Origin: Breoghania sp.
GTDB lineage: Bacteria > Pseudomonadota > Alphaproteobacteria > Rhizobiales > Stappiaceae
Assembly (NCBI RefSeq): GCF_963674635.1
Contig: NZ_OY771475.1
Span: 620,001-684,000 of the forward strand
DNA length: 64,000 bases
Reading direction: 5' to 3'
In this document: piece after piece, positions 7,498 through 16,691 of the stretch
Numbering within the stretch: position 1 is the first letter of the stretch
Layout: every line of letters begins with the position of its first letter
Translations under genes and position numbers: made by a program
The notes under the pieces: model-generated
The model's database searches: none
The model's input: only the letters and a program-made list of their open reading frames with translations
What the model was told of the DNA's origin: nothing

Positions 7498-10400
7498 ATG
7501 TCTTCAACGAATTTCGATCACCTGCAGGATCTCAGCCCGGAATTGCATCAACTTGGACTGAGGGCTGAACGGTATTTTGTCGAAGATCCGAACACTTCAT
7601 TGATGAAGAGCCGCCAGTTTGCGGAGTACATGGTAAAGGAGATTGCTGCGCTCTCTGGTTTTTACGATGAGGAGAGCCGAGACACGACCAACGACCTGCT
7701 GCGCCGCCTTTCCGGTTCCCAGGTCCTCCCCAAGGAAGTCGTGGACGTCTTTCATGCGGTGCGTCGACATGGCAACGAAGCCAATCACGAATTCACCAGC
7801 AGTCCAGGTGCTGCCCTTTCGGCCCTGAAGTTCTGCCGGAGCCTCGGCGTCTGGTACCGCCGGTCTTATGGCCGGGATCCCGATTTCAAGCCCGGTCCCT
7901 TCGTGCCCCCTAAGAGTTCTGCCGACCTCGACAAGGACACCGAGGAGCAGATCGAGAAATACCGGCAGCGCGTCCGGGATGCCGAAGCGCTTCTGGAAAA
8001 GGCAGCGGCATCGGCGGAGGAATTGGCTCAAGCCAAGGCAGCGGCAGAGGAGCTTGCGAGGCAAGCCCAAGAGGACAGCGAGGAATGGGCCAAGACGGCG
8101 CTGGCTCAGGAGGCCACGGCAGCCGAACTCGCTGCAAAGCTGGCCGGTCTGCAGAAGAAGGCCGAGGCTGAGCCGGAGCAGCTTCAGATGGCGCTCCAGA
8201 AGGCCGCCTGGAAGGCCGCTGACAGGCTGGAGCTTGACGAGGAAGACACGCGCCTTCTGATCGACGTGCAACTGATCGACATGGGCTGGGAAGCCGACAG
8301 TAAGTCGCTGCTCCACGGAAAGGGCACGCGGCCGGAAAAGGGCAGAAACCTCGCAATCGCCGAATGGCCCGCGAAGGGCGGCAGGGCGGACTACGCGCTG
8401 TTTGTCGGGGAAACCTGCGTCGGGGTTATCGAGGCAAAGCGTGAGGCTGCAGACGTGCCCGGTGTGCTGGCACAGGCCGAGCGCTACGCCAGGACACTTG
8501 TTCTGGGGCCGGAGAACGTTGCCGAGGGCGGTCCATGGCAGCACGGTCTGGACGATCCCTTCCGGGTGCCGTTCATCTTCGCCACGAACGGGCGTCCTTT
8601 CGTTCGCCAGTGGCAGAACAAGTCAGGCATTTGGCACTGCGACCTGAGACGCAGCACCAATCATCCGTCTGCCATGCGCCAGTGGTTCGCACCTCAGGAT
8701 CTCCTCGCCAAGCTCGAAATCGATGTCGATGCGGCGGCTGAAGGTATGGCTGAAAAGAGCTTCGGCAAAGGCGCTCTGCGGCCCTATCAGGAAGAGGCCA
8801 TCGACGCCATCGAGAACGCCATAGCGCAGGACAGTCGCGAGATCCTGATCTCCATGGCGACGGGAACGGGCAAGACCCGAACCGCCATCGCCCTGATGTA
8901 TAGGCTTTTGAAGCACAAGCGGTTCAACCGCATTCTGTTTCTGGTGGACCGCACAGCGCTCGGCAAGCAGACCGAGGATGCCCTCCAGACCACAAGTCTG
9001 GAAGGAATGCTCAACTTCGCGCAGGTCTATGGTGTCGCCGGTCTTGCAGACAAGCTCCCGGAAAAGGACACCAAGGTCCACGTCGCGACGGTCCAGTCGC
9101 TCATTTCCCGCATCGAGAACGACGCCGAAGACGTCAGCAAGCGCCCGACGCCCGGCACCTATGACTGCATCATCGTGGACGAGGCCCACCGGGGCTACAC
9201 GCTGGATGCCGAGTTGCGCGAGAGCGACATCACCTTCCGTAGCCTTGAAGACTATCAGTCCGCCTATCGTCAGGTGCTCGACTATTTCGATGCGGTGAAA
9301 GTGGCCCTGACCGCGACACCCGCCCTGCACACGCGGGAGATCTTCGGACATCCCGTCTATCACTACGGCTATCGTCAGGCCGTGGTCGAAGGCTACCTGA
9401 TCGACCACTTGCCGCCCAAGCGCATCGTCACGGCCCTGGCCGAAGCGGGCATCCACTTTCAGGGCGGTGAGGAGGTCGAGATCATCGACCGCAAGACCGG
9501 CCAGATCGACCTTTTCGAATTGCCCGACGAAGTCGAACTCGATTACGACCTCGCGACCTTCAACAAGCAGGTCTACTCGGAGAATTTCAACCGTCGGGTC
9601 TGTCAGGCGCTGGCGCGCGAAATCCCGCCGGACCAGCCCGGCAAGACGCTGATCTTTGCTGCTCGCGACGATCACGCCGACGATGTCGTCCGGCTTCTGA
9701 TCGAGGAACTGAAGGACGAGTACGGTGAGAACGCCGTCCCGCACGGAATGGTCCAGAAGATCACCGGGAAGACGGACAGGGCCCAGGACTGGATCCTGAA
9801 GTTCAAGAACGACCCGAACCCGAAATACGTGGTGACGGTGGACCTGCTGACCACCGGCATGGACGTACCGACCATCTGCAATCTGGTGTTTCTGCGGCGG
9901 GTGAAGAGCCGCATCCTCTATGACCAGATGATCGGACGCGCGACCCGCCTGTGCCCCGCCATCCGCAAGGAGCATTTCAGGATCTTCGACGCCGTGGACC
10001 TCTATGCCGAGTTGCAGGAGATGTCGGACATGAGGCCGGTGGTCGTGAAGCCGGATCTGCCGCTGAAGCAGCTCGTCTCCGATTTCTTCAATGCGCCCAA
10101 CGACGAGGACAAGGCCTGGGTGGCTGGGCAGGTCATCGTCAAGATGCGCGCTCAGGCGGGCAAGATCGACGAGGAGACCCGCGAGAGCTTCGAGCATCAC
10201 ACGGGCCAGACGCCGGAAGCCGCAATCGAGGCCCTCTCGACAAGCCCTGCAGCGGATCTGGAAGCTTGGCTAAGGCAGTATCCGCGCGCTGTGGAGCTTC
10301 TGGAACGCAAGCCCCTGCGTCAGGGGAACGCGGATGATGGTGTGGTCATCTCCCCGCACGAGGATGAGCTTCTGCGCATTGAGGAGATCTTCGGCAAGAA

Positions 10401-10914
10401 CACCACGCCGGAGGACTACATCGAGGGTTTTGAGCGCTACGTGCGCGAGAACATGAACAAGATCCCCGCGCTGATCGCCGTGACCCAGAAGCCGCGCGAT
10501 CTCACCCGCAAGGAACTGACCGAATTGGCCGCCCTTCTGGACGAGAAGAACTACTCTGAATCCATGCTTCAGGCGGCCTATACCAAGGCGCGTAATGCCG
10601 ACATTGCGGCCCATATCATCGGCTATGTCCGTCAGGCGGCCTTGGGCGATCCGTTGATCCCTTATGCCAGGCGTGTGGATGCGGCTGTCGAGACAATCGA
10701 GAAGTCGCGCGAATGGTCCCAGCGTCAGAGGGACTGGCTGCGGCGTATCGCAAGGGCGCTGAAAGACAAGCCCGTGGCGGACCCGAGCTTGCTGGAACAG
10801 GGAAGCTTTGCCGACCGGGGCGGCTATGCCCGCATCTCGCGCGAGTTCGGGGAGGATCTTGCCCCCGTCCTGCAGCAGTTCAATGAAGCAATCTGGGGGT
10901 CTTCTGCGGCGTGA
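7498..10914 (+). CDS. hsdR: Type I restriction enzyme, R (motor/nuclease) subunit
   Basis: HsdR translocates DNA and cuts it when the complex meets unmodified sites. The protein is 1138 aa. Residues 1-135 look like a DUF4145 domain and about 145-240 form an Ala/Glu/Lys-rich coiled coil. The PD-(D/E)xK nuclease lies near 297-316 (RADYALF and VIEAKRE). The helicase follows with Walker A ATGTGKTRTA near 455, DEAH in IIVDEAHRGY near 559 and the Arg-finger motif IGRATRL. A C-terminal helical domain completes it. All active-site residues appear intact. It is the first gene of hsdRMS; hsdM starts 67 bases downstream. An ATG with an upstream GGCTTCC stretch gives no strong ribosome site. Confidence 0.95.
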   Translation: MSSTNFDHLQDLSPELHQLGLRAERYFVEDPNTSLMKSRQFAEYMVKEIAALSGFYDEESRDTTNDLLRRLSGSQVLPKEVVDVFHAVRRHGNEANHEFTSSPGAALSALKFCRSLGVWYRRSYGRDPDFKPGPFVPPKSSADLDKDTEEQIEKYRQRVRDAEALLEKAAASAEELAQAKAAAEELARQAQEDSEEWAKTALAQEATAAELAAKLAGLQKKAEAEPEQLQMALQKAAWKAADRLELDEEDTRLLIDVQLIDMGWEADSKSLLHGKGTRPEKGRNLAIAEWPAKGGRADYALFVGETCVGVIEAKREAADVPGVLAQAERYARTLVLGPENVAEGGPWQHGLDDPFRVPFIFATNGRPFVRQWQNKSGIWHCDLRRSTNHPSAMRQWFAPQDLLAKLEIDVDAAAEGMAEKSFGKGALRPYQEEAIDAIENAIAQDSREILISMATGTGKTRTAIALMYRLLKHKRFNRILFLVDRTALGKQTEDALQTTSLEGMLNFAQVYGVAGLADKLPEKDTKVHVATVQSLISRIENDAEDVSKRPTPGTYDCIIVDEAHRGYTLDAELRESDITFRSLEDYQSAYRQVLDYFDAVKVALTATPALHTREIFGHPVYHYGYRQAVVEGYLIDHLPPKRIVTALAEAGIHFQGGEEVEIIDRKTGQIDLFELPDEVELDYDLATFNKQVYSENFNRRVCQALAREIPPDQPGKTLIFAARDDHADDVVRLLIEELKDEYGENAVPHGMVQKITGKTDRAQDWILKFKNDPNPKYVVTVDLLTTGMDVPTICNLVFLRRVKSRILYDQMIGRATRLCPAIRKEHFRIFDAVDLYAELQEMSDMRPVVVKPDLPLKQLVSDFFNAPNDEDKAWVAGQVIVKMRAQAGKIDEETRESFEHHTGQTPEAAIEALSTSPAADLEAWLRQYPRAVELLERKPLRQGNADDGVVISPHEDELLRIEEIFGKNTTPEDYIEGFERYVRENMNKIPALIAVTQKPRDLTRKELTELAALLDEKNYSESMLQAAYTKARNADIAAHIIGYVRQAALGDPLIPYARRVDAAVETIEKSREWSQRQRDWLRRIARALKDKPVADPSLLEQGSFADRGGYARISREFGEDLAPVLQQFNEAIWGSSAA

Positions 10915-10981
10915 CCTCGCCAAATCGGCACCACCGCATTAAGCCTGACATCAACACAAACACCCGCCGCATGGAACTCTC

Positions 10982-12421
10982 ATGAACGCCAATGCCATCG
11001 TCCAGAAACTCTGGCGTCTCTGCGCCGTCCTGCGCAAGGACGGAATCACCTACCAGCAGTACGTCACGGAGCTGACCTATCTGCTCTTTCTGAAAATGAT
11101 GGCGGAGCGGGAACGAGAGGAAGGCAACATCCCCGAAGCCTATCGCTGGGATGCGCTGGTCAAGGCGGAACCCATGCAGAAGCTCAGGGTCTACCGCGAG
11201 GCGCTGACCAAACTCGGCGACCCGGAAGGCAGCCTTCCGCGCATGGTTCAGGCCATCTTCGACAATGCCTCCACCTTCATCCGCGAACCGCAGAACCTGA
11301 CCACGCTGATTACGGCCATCGACGATCTGGACTGGTTCTCCGACGAGCGTGACCAGTTCGGCGACCTCTATGAAGGCCTCCTCCAGAAGAACGCCGAGGA
11401 GACCAAGCGCGGTGCGGGGCAGTACTTCACGCCCCGCGTCCTGATCGATGTACTGGTCCGGCTCATGCAGCCGCAACCGGGCGAGGTGATTCAGGATCCT
11501 GCAGCGGGAACCGGCGGGTTTCTGATCGCCTCGGATCGCTACATGCGCGCCCGCACCGACGATTATTTCACCCTCGGTGAGAAAGAACAGAAGTTCCAGA
11601 AGCATCAGGCCTTCCACGGCATGGAGAACGTGCCGGGCACCCTGCGGCTGCTGCTCATGAACCTCTACCTGCACGATCTGGACAGCGACAATGTGGATCT
11701 GGGGGACACCCTGTCCGACAAGGGCGCGCGCCTCGGCAAGGCCGATCTGATCCTCACCAATCCGCCGTTCGGACCGGCGGGCGGCGCACCGACGCGGGAT
11801 GACCTGACCGTGACGGCCAGTGTCTCCTCCTACCAGTTGCCCTTTGTCGAGCACTGCATCCGCTCGCTTAAAACCGGCGGCCGCGCGGCGATTGTCGTGC
11901 CGGACAATGTGCTGTTCGAGGACGGGCGCGGCAAGGCGCTGCGTCAGATGATTATGGACTGGTGCGACCTGCACACCATCCTGCGTCTGCCCACCGGCAT
12001 CTTCTATGCGCAAGGCGTGAAGACCAACGTCATCTTCCTGACGAAGGGCAAGACCGACACCGGCAACACGGACGAGGTCTGGATCTACGACCTGCGCGCC
12101 CAGATGCCGAAATTCGGCAAGACCAACCAGCTGACGGACGATCATTTCACCGACTTCGTGGGAGCCTTTGGCGCGGATCCGTATGGCGCGGAGCGCGGCG
12201 AGGATCAGGGCGAGGAAGGCCGCTGGCGCTGCTTCACCCGCGAGGAAATCGCGGCGCGCGGTGACAACCTCGATATTTCATGGCTGCGCGAGGCCGAGGA
12301 CGAAGCGGAAGAGGGACTGAACGAACCGGAAGACATCGCGGCGGCAATCCTGGGCCATCTTCAGGCGGCCATGCTGGAGATCGAGGCGCTGAGTGCGGAG
12401 TTGGAAGAGGGTGCGGAATGA
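10982..12421 (+). CDS. hsdM: Type I N6-adenine DNA methyltransferase, M subunit
   Basis: HsdM transfers a methyl group from S-adenosylmethionine to N6 of adenine in the target half-sites and is also needed for restriction. The protein is 479 aa. An N-terminal HsdM_N helical domain is followed by the SAM motif DPAAGTGGFL near 172 and the catalytic NPPF motif (LILTNPPFG) near 260. The C-terminus is acidic and helical, as usual for the part that packs on HsdS. The TGA overlaps the hsdS ATG in ATGA, so expression of the two is coupled. Confidence 0.96.
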   Translation: MNANAIVQKLWRLCAVLRKDGITYQQYVTELTYLLFLKMMAEREREEGNIPEAYRWDALVKAEPMQKLRVYREALTKLGDPEGSLPRMVQAIFDNASTFIREPQNLTTLITAIDDLDWFSDERDQFGDLYEGLLQKNAEETKRGAGQYFTPRVLIDVLVRLMQPQPGEVIQDPAAGTGGFLIASDRYMRARTDDYFTLGEKEQKFQKHQAFHGMENVPGTLRLLLMNLYLHDLDSDNVDLGDTLSDKGARLGKADLILTNPPFGPAGGAPTRDDLTVTASVSSYQLPFVEHCIRSLKTGGRAAIVVPDNVLFEDGRGKALRQMIMDWCDLHTILRLPTGIFYAQGVKTNVIFLTKGKTDTGNTDEVWIYDLRAQMPKFGKTNQLTDDHFTDFVGAFGADPYGAERGEDQGEEGRWRCFTREEIAARGDNLDISWLREAEDEAEEGLNEPEDIAAAILGHLQAAMLEIEALSAELEEGAE

Positions 12422-13818
12422 GTGAGTTACCGAAGGGGTGGACCATCCAGCCGCTGACCGATTTGGTCACTTTCAATCCGAAGCACGACCCCAACTCGGA
12501 CCGCCAAAAAGAAGTCTCCTTCATCCCAATGCCAGCGGTCGATGACAGGACTGGCACCATCATCGATCTTTCACAGACCAAGCCATTGAGCGATGTATGG
12601 AAAGGCTACACGCACTTCCAGGAAAGGGACGTCATCTTTGCGAAGATCACGCCTTGCATGGAAAACGGCAAGATCGCTGTAGCAGAACAGCTGACCAACA
12701 GTATGGCCTGTGGATCGACCGAGTTTCACGTCTTGCGGAGTGAGGGGGCGGTGGAGCCCGCGTTTCTCTGGCGTTATCTGCGGCAGTCAAGCTTTCGGCG
12801 AACTGCTGAACAATCGATGACAGGCGCCGTCGGACAGCGACGGGTCCCTAAGCAGTACCTTGAACAGACCACTCTCTCCCTCCCGCCTCTAGCCGAGCAG
12901 AAGCGCATTGTCGCCAAGCTGGACGCCTTGAGCGCCCGCTACGCCCGCGCCCGTGAAGCCCTCGACCGCATCGAAACCCTCGTCAAACGCTACAAGCAAG
13001 CCGTGCTCTCTAAGGCGTTCTCTGGGGAACTTACGAAAAACGTCGACGTCAATTTGAACGTCATCGAAGCTGACAATGGTTCCCATGTGGCCGCGCTTTG
13101 GCCTGTACCCAATACATGGACTTGGTGCCGTACAGACCAAGTTGGACATGTTGGGCTGGGTCGGCAACGCTCACCTAAGAACCACACCGGGCCACAAATG
13201 CGCCCCTACCTCCGTTCTGCGAACATCACTTGGCATGGCATCGATACCAACGACGTCAAGGAAATGAACTTCGATGATTCAGACTTCAAGCGCTTCCAAC
13301 TTGAGGATGGAGACGTTCTGCTGAACGAAGGCTCAGGAAGTCCAACGGAGGTCGGGAAGCCCACTATTTGGCGTGGAGAGATCGCTGATTGCTGTTATCA
13401 GAATACACTTCTTCGAGTGCAACCTAGCCAATGTTCGTCTGAGTATCTTTACTACTACTTCTTGCTGACCGCGCGAGCCGGGCGATTTGTGGCGAGTACT
13501 CAGGGTGTAAACATACAACATATCGGACGCCAAGGACTCGCAAACTTCCCAGTCCCCTTGGCTCCAGAGACCGAACAAAAGGAAATCGTCCGCCGCATCG
13601 AGAGCGCCTTCCAGAAGATCGACCGGCTCGCAGCCGAAGCGAAGCGGGCACTGGAACTGACGGATAAGCTGGATGAGGCTATCCTCGCCAAGGCTTTCCG
13701 GGGCGAACTCGTGCCCCAGGACCCGAACGACGAACCCGCCTCCGTCCTTCTCGACCGCATCAAGGCCGAACGGGCCGCACAACCAAAGCCGAAACGTGGA
13801 CGGGGGAAGAAAGCATGA
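12418..13818 (+). CDS. hsdS: Type I restriction enzyme, S (specificity) subunit
   Basis: HsdS reads the bipartite target sequence and holds two HsdM and two HsdR subunits. The protein is 466 aa, with two target-recognition domains (about 1-165 and 215-395). Each is followed by a conserved helical spacer containing AEQKRIVAKLDALS and TEQKEIVRRIESAF. The repeated CR ends (AVLSKAFSGEL and AILAKAFRGEL) are clearly visible. The C-terminal tail is basic. The ATG at 12418 was chosen because it overlaps the hsdM stop and begins the family motif LPKGW. The target sequence cannot be predicted from here. Confidence 0.95.
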   Translation: MSELPKGWTIQPLTDLVTFNPKHDPNSDRQKEVSFIPMPAVDDRTGTIIDLSQTKPLSDVWKGYTHFQERDVIFAKITPCMENGKIAVAEQLTNSMACGSTEFHVLRSEGAVEPAFLWRYLRQSSFRRTAEQSMTGAVGQRRVPKQYLEQTTLSLPPLAEQKRIVAKLDALSARYARAREALDRIETLVKRYKQAVLSKAFSGELTKNVDVNLNVIEADNGSHVAALWPVPNTWTWCRTDQVGHVGLGRQRSPKNHTGPQMRPYLRSANITWHGIDTNDVKEMNFDDSDFKRFQLEDGDVLLNEGSGSPTEVGKPTIWRGEIADCCYQNTLLRVQPSQCSSEYLYYYFLLTARAGRFVASTQGVNIQHIGRQGLANFPVPLAPETEQKEIVRRIESAFQKIDRLAAEAKRALELTDKLDEAILAKAFRGELVPQDPNDEPASVLLDRIKAERAAQPKPKRGRGKKA

Positions 13819-14162
13819 CCGTTTTCGAAAGCGCGCTCACAGCCGCCAACTTTACCCACTCTCATATCTATCACACGACCTTCAGGGACAAGTTGCCACC
13901 TGATGTCTTCGGCGGGACCGACAAGAATGCTCCCGCTCGCAGAACCATTCACCTGGAGTTCGGCAGTCTGGACACCGACACCTTCGTAACAACGGACATG
14001 GCTGGAAAGCCCCGCACTTTCTTTCAGGACCGGACATTTGTCGGTAAGTTCTTCGAGGCAACAGGTGCCGAACCCGGAGATGCCGTGCTGTTCCAGCAGG
14101 TCGACCCATACCATCTCAAATTATCCTTGCGGAAAAAGACTGGCCGTCTGGTGACAGCGTAG
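13815..14162 (+). CDS. Small protein coupled to hsdS (115 aa), unknown
   Basis: The ATG overlaps the hsdS stop by ATGA, so this is a genuine fourth gene of the restriction operon. The C-terminal half (FVGKFFEATGAEPGDAVLFQ) has the basic-hydrophobic-GD pattern of small pseudobarrel folds such as B3-like or AbrB-like DNA-binding domains. This is a weak resemblance, not an assignment. There are no cysteines and no signal peptide. It might modulate or protect the restriction complex; that is inference. Confidence 0.6.
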   Translation: MTVFESALTAANFTHSHIYHTTFRDKLPPDVFGGTDKNAPARRTIHLEFGSLDTDTFVTTDMAGKPRTFFQDRTFVGKFFEATGAEPGDAVLFQQVDPYHLKLSLRKKTGRLVTA

Positions 14163-14191
14163 GTCGCGCGTTGCTTCAGTGGGAGGGAGTG

Positions 14192-14677
14192 ATGAAGAAG
14201 GCGGGCGACTACACTGACGAGGAATTGAACAATCTGATCGCGAACTATCGGCGCCTGGAGAAGACTGGCGATCCGGCCTTTCCCGGCCTTCTGGAGGAGT
14301 GGGGCCGTCGAAAGGGGCGGGGGCTTGATTTCGATACGACCACGCGGGCGGTCTTGGCGGCGGCGAAGGATCGCCGTTTTCTCTCCTACAAGGAACTCGC
14401 CGACAAAAGTTGTGCGGATTGTTCGTCAGTTCACTATGCGATGACCACGCATCTGGGTGACCTCGTCGAATATGCCCACCGGCGAGGCTGGCCGCTGCTG
14501 AGCGCCATTGTCGTCAACCAGAAGCACAGCGACACCGGAGAGATGGAGCCGCAAACCCTGAAAGGGTTCGTCGCTGCCGCACAGGCGCTCGGCTATTCGG
14601 TCACTTACGAGAAGGCCTTTCTCAAGGAGCAACAAAGTCGCGTATTCGAATGGGCGGAGGCCTTCGCGAGCGAATAG
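14192..14677 (+). CDS. Hypothetical protein of restriction cassette (161 aa)
   Basis: The start at 14192 has a strong GGGAGGGA site five bases upstream, which makes it better than the TTG at 14171. Residues 40-145 (FLSYKELADKS, HYAMTTHLGDLVEYAHR, GWPLLSAIVVNQ, TLKGFVAAAQALGY) recall, loosely, the winged-helix layout of MGMT/ATL-like DNA-binding domains. I do not recognise the family with certainty. It lies between the type I genes and the Mrr-like gene and probably shares their transcript. The following 268 bases before mrr hold no supported gene. Confidence 0.6.
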   Translation: MKKAGDYTDEELNNLIANYRRLEKTGDPAFPGLLEEWGRRKGRGLDFDTTTRAVLAAAKDRRFLSYKELADKSCADCSSVHYAMTTHLGDLVEYAHRRGWPLLSAIVVNQKHSDTGEMEPQTLKGFVAAAQALGYSVTYEKAFLKEQQSRVFEWAEAFASE

Positions 14678-14945
14678 GTCCCAGACAGAAGACGATTGAA
14701 TCTCAAAGCCTATCGGGCCGCAAAGCAGCCATCCCGTGCGCGTCGGATGAAACCTGGCAACGATGTTCTTTTCTCAGCAGGGCGGACCTGCTTTAAAAAC
14801 ATCGTGCTGGTCCCAAGTGACCTTGATGATGAGTTCCGAAGTAGCCCATCATGGCCTCCGGGCCTCAAGATGAGGGAAGAAAGTGTCCGGCTATCCAGGG
14901 GCTGTTCAAGGCCGAGTTGCCGAAGTTGTTGTAAGAGGGACAGTC

Positions 14946-15959
14946 ATGCCGAACGTCTGGGGTTTGCATATGCCTATCGGCATTGGGCTGGACGCCATCG
15001 ACAAGCGTCGGGTGTCCATAGGCTGGGCCAAGATGGGTGATTTGAGCAAGCTTCCAAAGGATCGGGAGGCTATCAAAACTGCAATTGCCACTGCTTACCC
15101 GGAAAAGAAACAGGGCGCGATCCCGGTCGAAGCGGGCGTCATTTACCGGTTTGTGCACGAGATCAATGCGGGCGACTATGTCGTTTACCCATCCAAACAC
15201 GACCGCATGGTGAATATCGGCAAATTCACAGGTGAGTTTATCTACGAAACTGGCCCTGCCGACGATGATGACGGCTTTCCCAACTCGCGCACGGTCGAAT
15301 GGCTTGGGCATTTCCCCCGCAGCGAGTTCAATCAATCGGCCCTCTACGAGATTGGATCGTTTATCACTCTGTTCCGGATCAAGAACCATACGGCTGAGTT
15401 TTTGGGAAAGATTGATCCAAGCGCATCGGGCGAACCGGAAGACGATCAGGATGCTCTTCCAGATGACGACAGCGTGTCTAGCACGGTCACGCGGCAAGCA
15501 GAGGAAACGACCGAGGACTTTGTCATCAAGCGCATACATGAGCGCCTGTCCGGTCATGAGTTCGAACACTTCATCGCGCATTTGCTGGAACGGATGGGTT
15601 ACACCGTTCGCGTTACACAGAAGTCATCTGATGGCGGCATCGACGTTATCGCGCACAACGACAAGCTTGGTTTCGAGCCTCCAATCATCAAGGTGCAGTG
15701 CAAGCGGACGACGAGCCAGATCAACGAAACGCAGGTCCGCGAGTTGCTTGGAACCTTGGTTGAAGGCGAATACGGGCTGTTTGTAACACTGGGGGCGTTT
15801 GCACCGAAGGTACGCCAATCGGAACGCAACCTGTCAAAACTGCGCCTGATCGACGGCGAACAACTCTTCGATTTGATCGTGAAGCACTATGCCGAACTGT
15901 CCCCGCGATACCGAACGCTGATCCCGCTTCGTCAAATCTACGTCCCGGATCTTGGATGA
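14946..15959 (+). CDS. Mrr-like restriction endonuclease (type IV family)
   Basis: The protein is 337 aa. The N-terminal 115 residues (VWGLHMPIGIGLDAIDK, AGDYVVYPSKHDRMVNIGK) form the small domain often fused to Mrr nucleases. A linker rich in Asp/Ser/Glu follows. The C-terminal Mrr_cat domain shows GHEFEHFIAHLLERMGY, D in GGIDVIA and the QxK element in IKVQCKR, so the PD-(D/E)xK-type site is intact. Family members cut modified DNA. The ATG at 14946 has an AGAGGGA site; the upstream in-frame ATG at 14883 lacks one. It adds a second restriction activity to the cassette. Confidence 0.85.
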   Translation: MPNVWGLHMPIGIGLDAIDKRRVSIGWAKMGDLSKLPKDREAIKTAIATAYPEKKQGAIPVEAGVIYRFVHEINAGDYVVYPSKHDRMVNIGKFTGEFIYETGPADDDDGFPNSRTVEWLGHFPRSEFNQSALYEIGSFITLFRIKNHTAEFLGKIDPSASGEPEDDQDALPDDDSVSSTVTRQAEETTEDFVIKRIHERLSGHEFEHFIAHLLERMGYTVRVTQKSSDGGIDVIAHNDKLGFEPPIIKVQCKRTTSQINETQVRELLGTLVEGEYGLFVTLGAFAPKVRQSERNLSKLRLIDGEQLFDLIVKHYAELSPRYRTLIPLRQIYVPDLG

Positions 15960-15977
15960 AAGGGGCGGAACGGTATC

Positions 15978-16009
15978 AGCCCACCGTAAGGTTTGGAAAG
16001 CGGTGGGCT
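15978..16009 (+). terminator. Hairpin after mrr-like gene
   Basis: AGCCCACCG (15978-15986) pairs with CGGTGGGCT (16001-16009), a 9-bp GC-rich stem 20 bases after the mrr stop. No U-tract follows. It may end the restriction transcript. Confidence 0.45.
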
Positions 16010-16242
16010 ATGCTGGCTGCTGTCCCCTCCGCCAGATGGGTCTCGCGGCGAGTATCACGGTTCGGATCACAACGCCTTGCCGCATGAAGTGGCGAATGGT
16101 GCCCGTCACGTTCTGATAATTGCGGCCCAGACGGTCAATCCAACGGACCACGAACGCCTCACCCCGCCGCTTCGGCTTGGCTGCGCTGGTGGGTGAGGTT
16201 CTGGTCGAACGTGGAGGCGCGGGCATAGAGGTTGGTGGACAT
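16008..16242 (-). pseudogene. Serine recombinase remnant, deleted and frameshifted
   Basis: The remnant begins at the ATG at 16242 with a clear Tn3-type resolvase N-terminus (MSTNLYARASTFDQNLTHQR) that stops after 27 codons. In another frame it continues with VVRWIDRLGRNYQNVTGTIR and FMRQGVVIRTVI, the region around the resolvase active-site arginines. About 40 residues are missing between the two parts, and the C-terminal half with the helix-turn-helix is absent. It is a different subfamily from the intact recombinase at 6313-6885, yet lies in the same orientation beside the matching flanking repeat. Confidence 0.8.
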
Positions 16243-16271
16243 GATGCCTCCGAATGTGCCCGAACAGGCTA

Positions 16272-16369
16272 TGTCCGCGGAATCGGATGCCCGTAGAGCG
16301 AGTTCAATCCTTGCGGACAGGTTGGAAGGGGCAGCGCAGGGTGTCCGTGGAGGTATACCCTTGCGGACA
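16272..16369. promoter_or_regulatory. res-like recombination site of the decayed resolvase
   Basis: Two dyads share the arms TGTCCG and CGGACA. One is 28 bp long (16342-16369) and centred on GGTATACC, as expected for a crossover site I. The other is 48 bp long (16272-16319), as expected for an accessory site. The block CCTTGCGGACAG is repeated at 16309 and 16359. It lies immediately upstream of the resolvase remnant, as res sites do. Confidence 0.55.
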
Positions 16370-16394
16370 GAAGCGTGTGGGGTCTGTCGCCCTC

Positions 16395-16556
16395 CTGCAA
16401 CTTGCCACTGTGCTTGAAGCGCCAGCCTCGCAAAGGGCGTTGGCCATGCCCATGCCGGGGAGGGACGTGGCAGCGGTCAGGCACCCAGCGGGGGGAACGT
16501 TCGCTCCTCACCTGTCGAGGTTGGCACTTCGGATTTTTGTGCCGTTTTGAAAGGGC
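16395..16556. repeat. Diverged direct repeat flanking restriction cassette, right copy
   Basis: This copy has the same orientation as 7010-7170, with the most conserved block at 16514-16538. Together with the adjoining recombinase genes the pair brackets the restriction cassette. Sequence from 16557 to 16691 shows no gene. Confidence 0.55.
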
Positions 16557-16691
16557 TAGTTCGGTGCCTAGCTGGTGCGCTATAAAACCGAACTCCTCCA
16601 TGTGGACTATCGAAATACGGGATAGTTGCCATTTGAAACCAGTAAGACAGCCGTCGGCCAAGAAAATGAAATTGTTATCGTGATGCTGTCA

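Noticed and set aside
14696..15040. 114-aa open frame before the mrr-like gene
   Set aside because: It overlaps the strong Mrr start in another frame and is rich in Arg/Ser/Cys as expected for a shadow frame.
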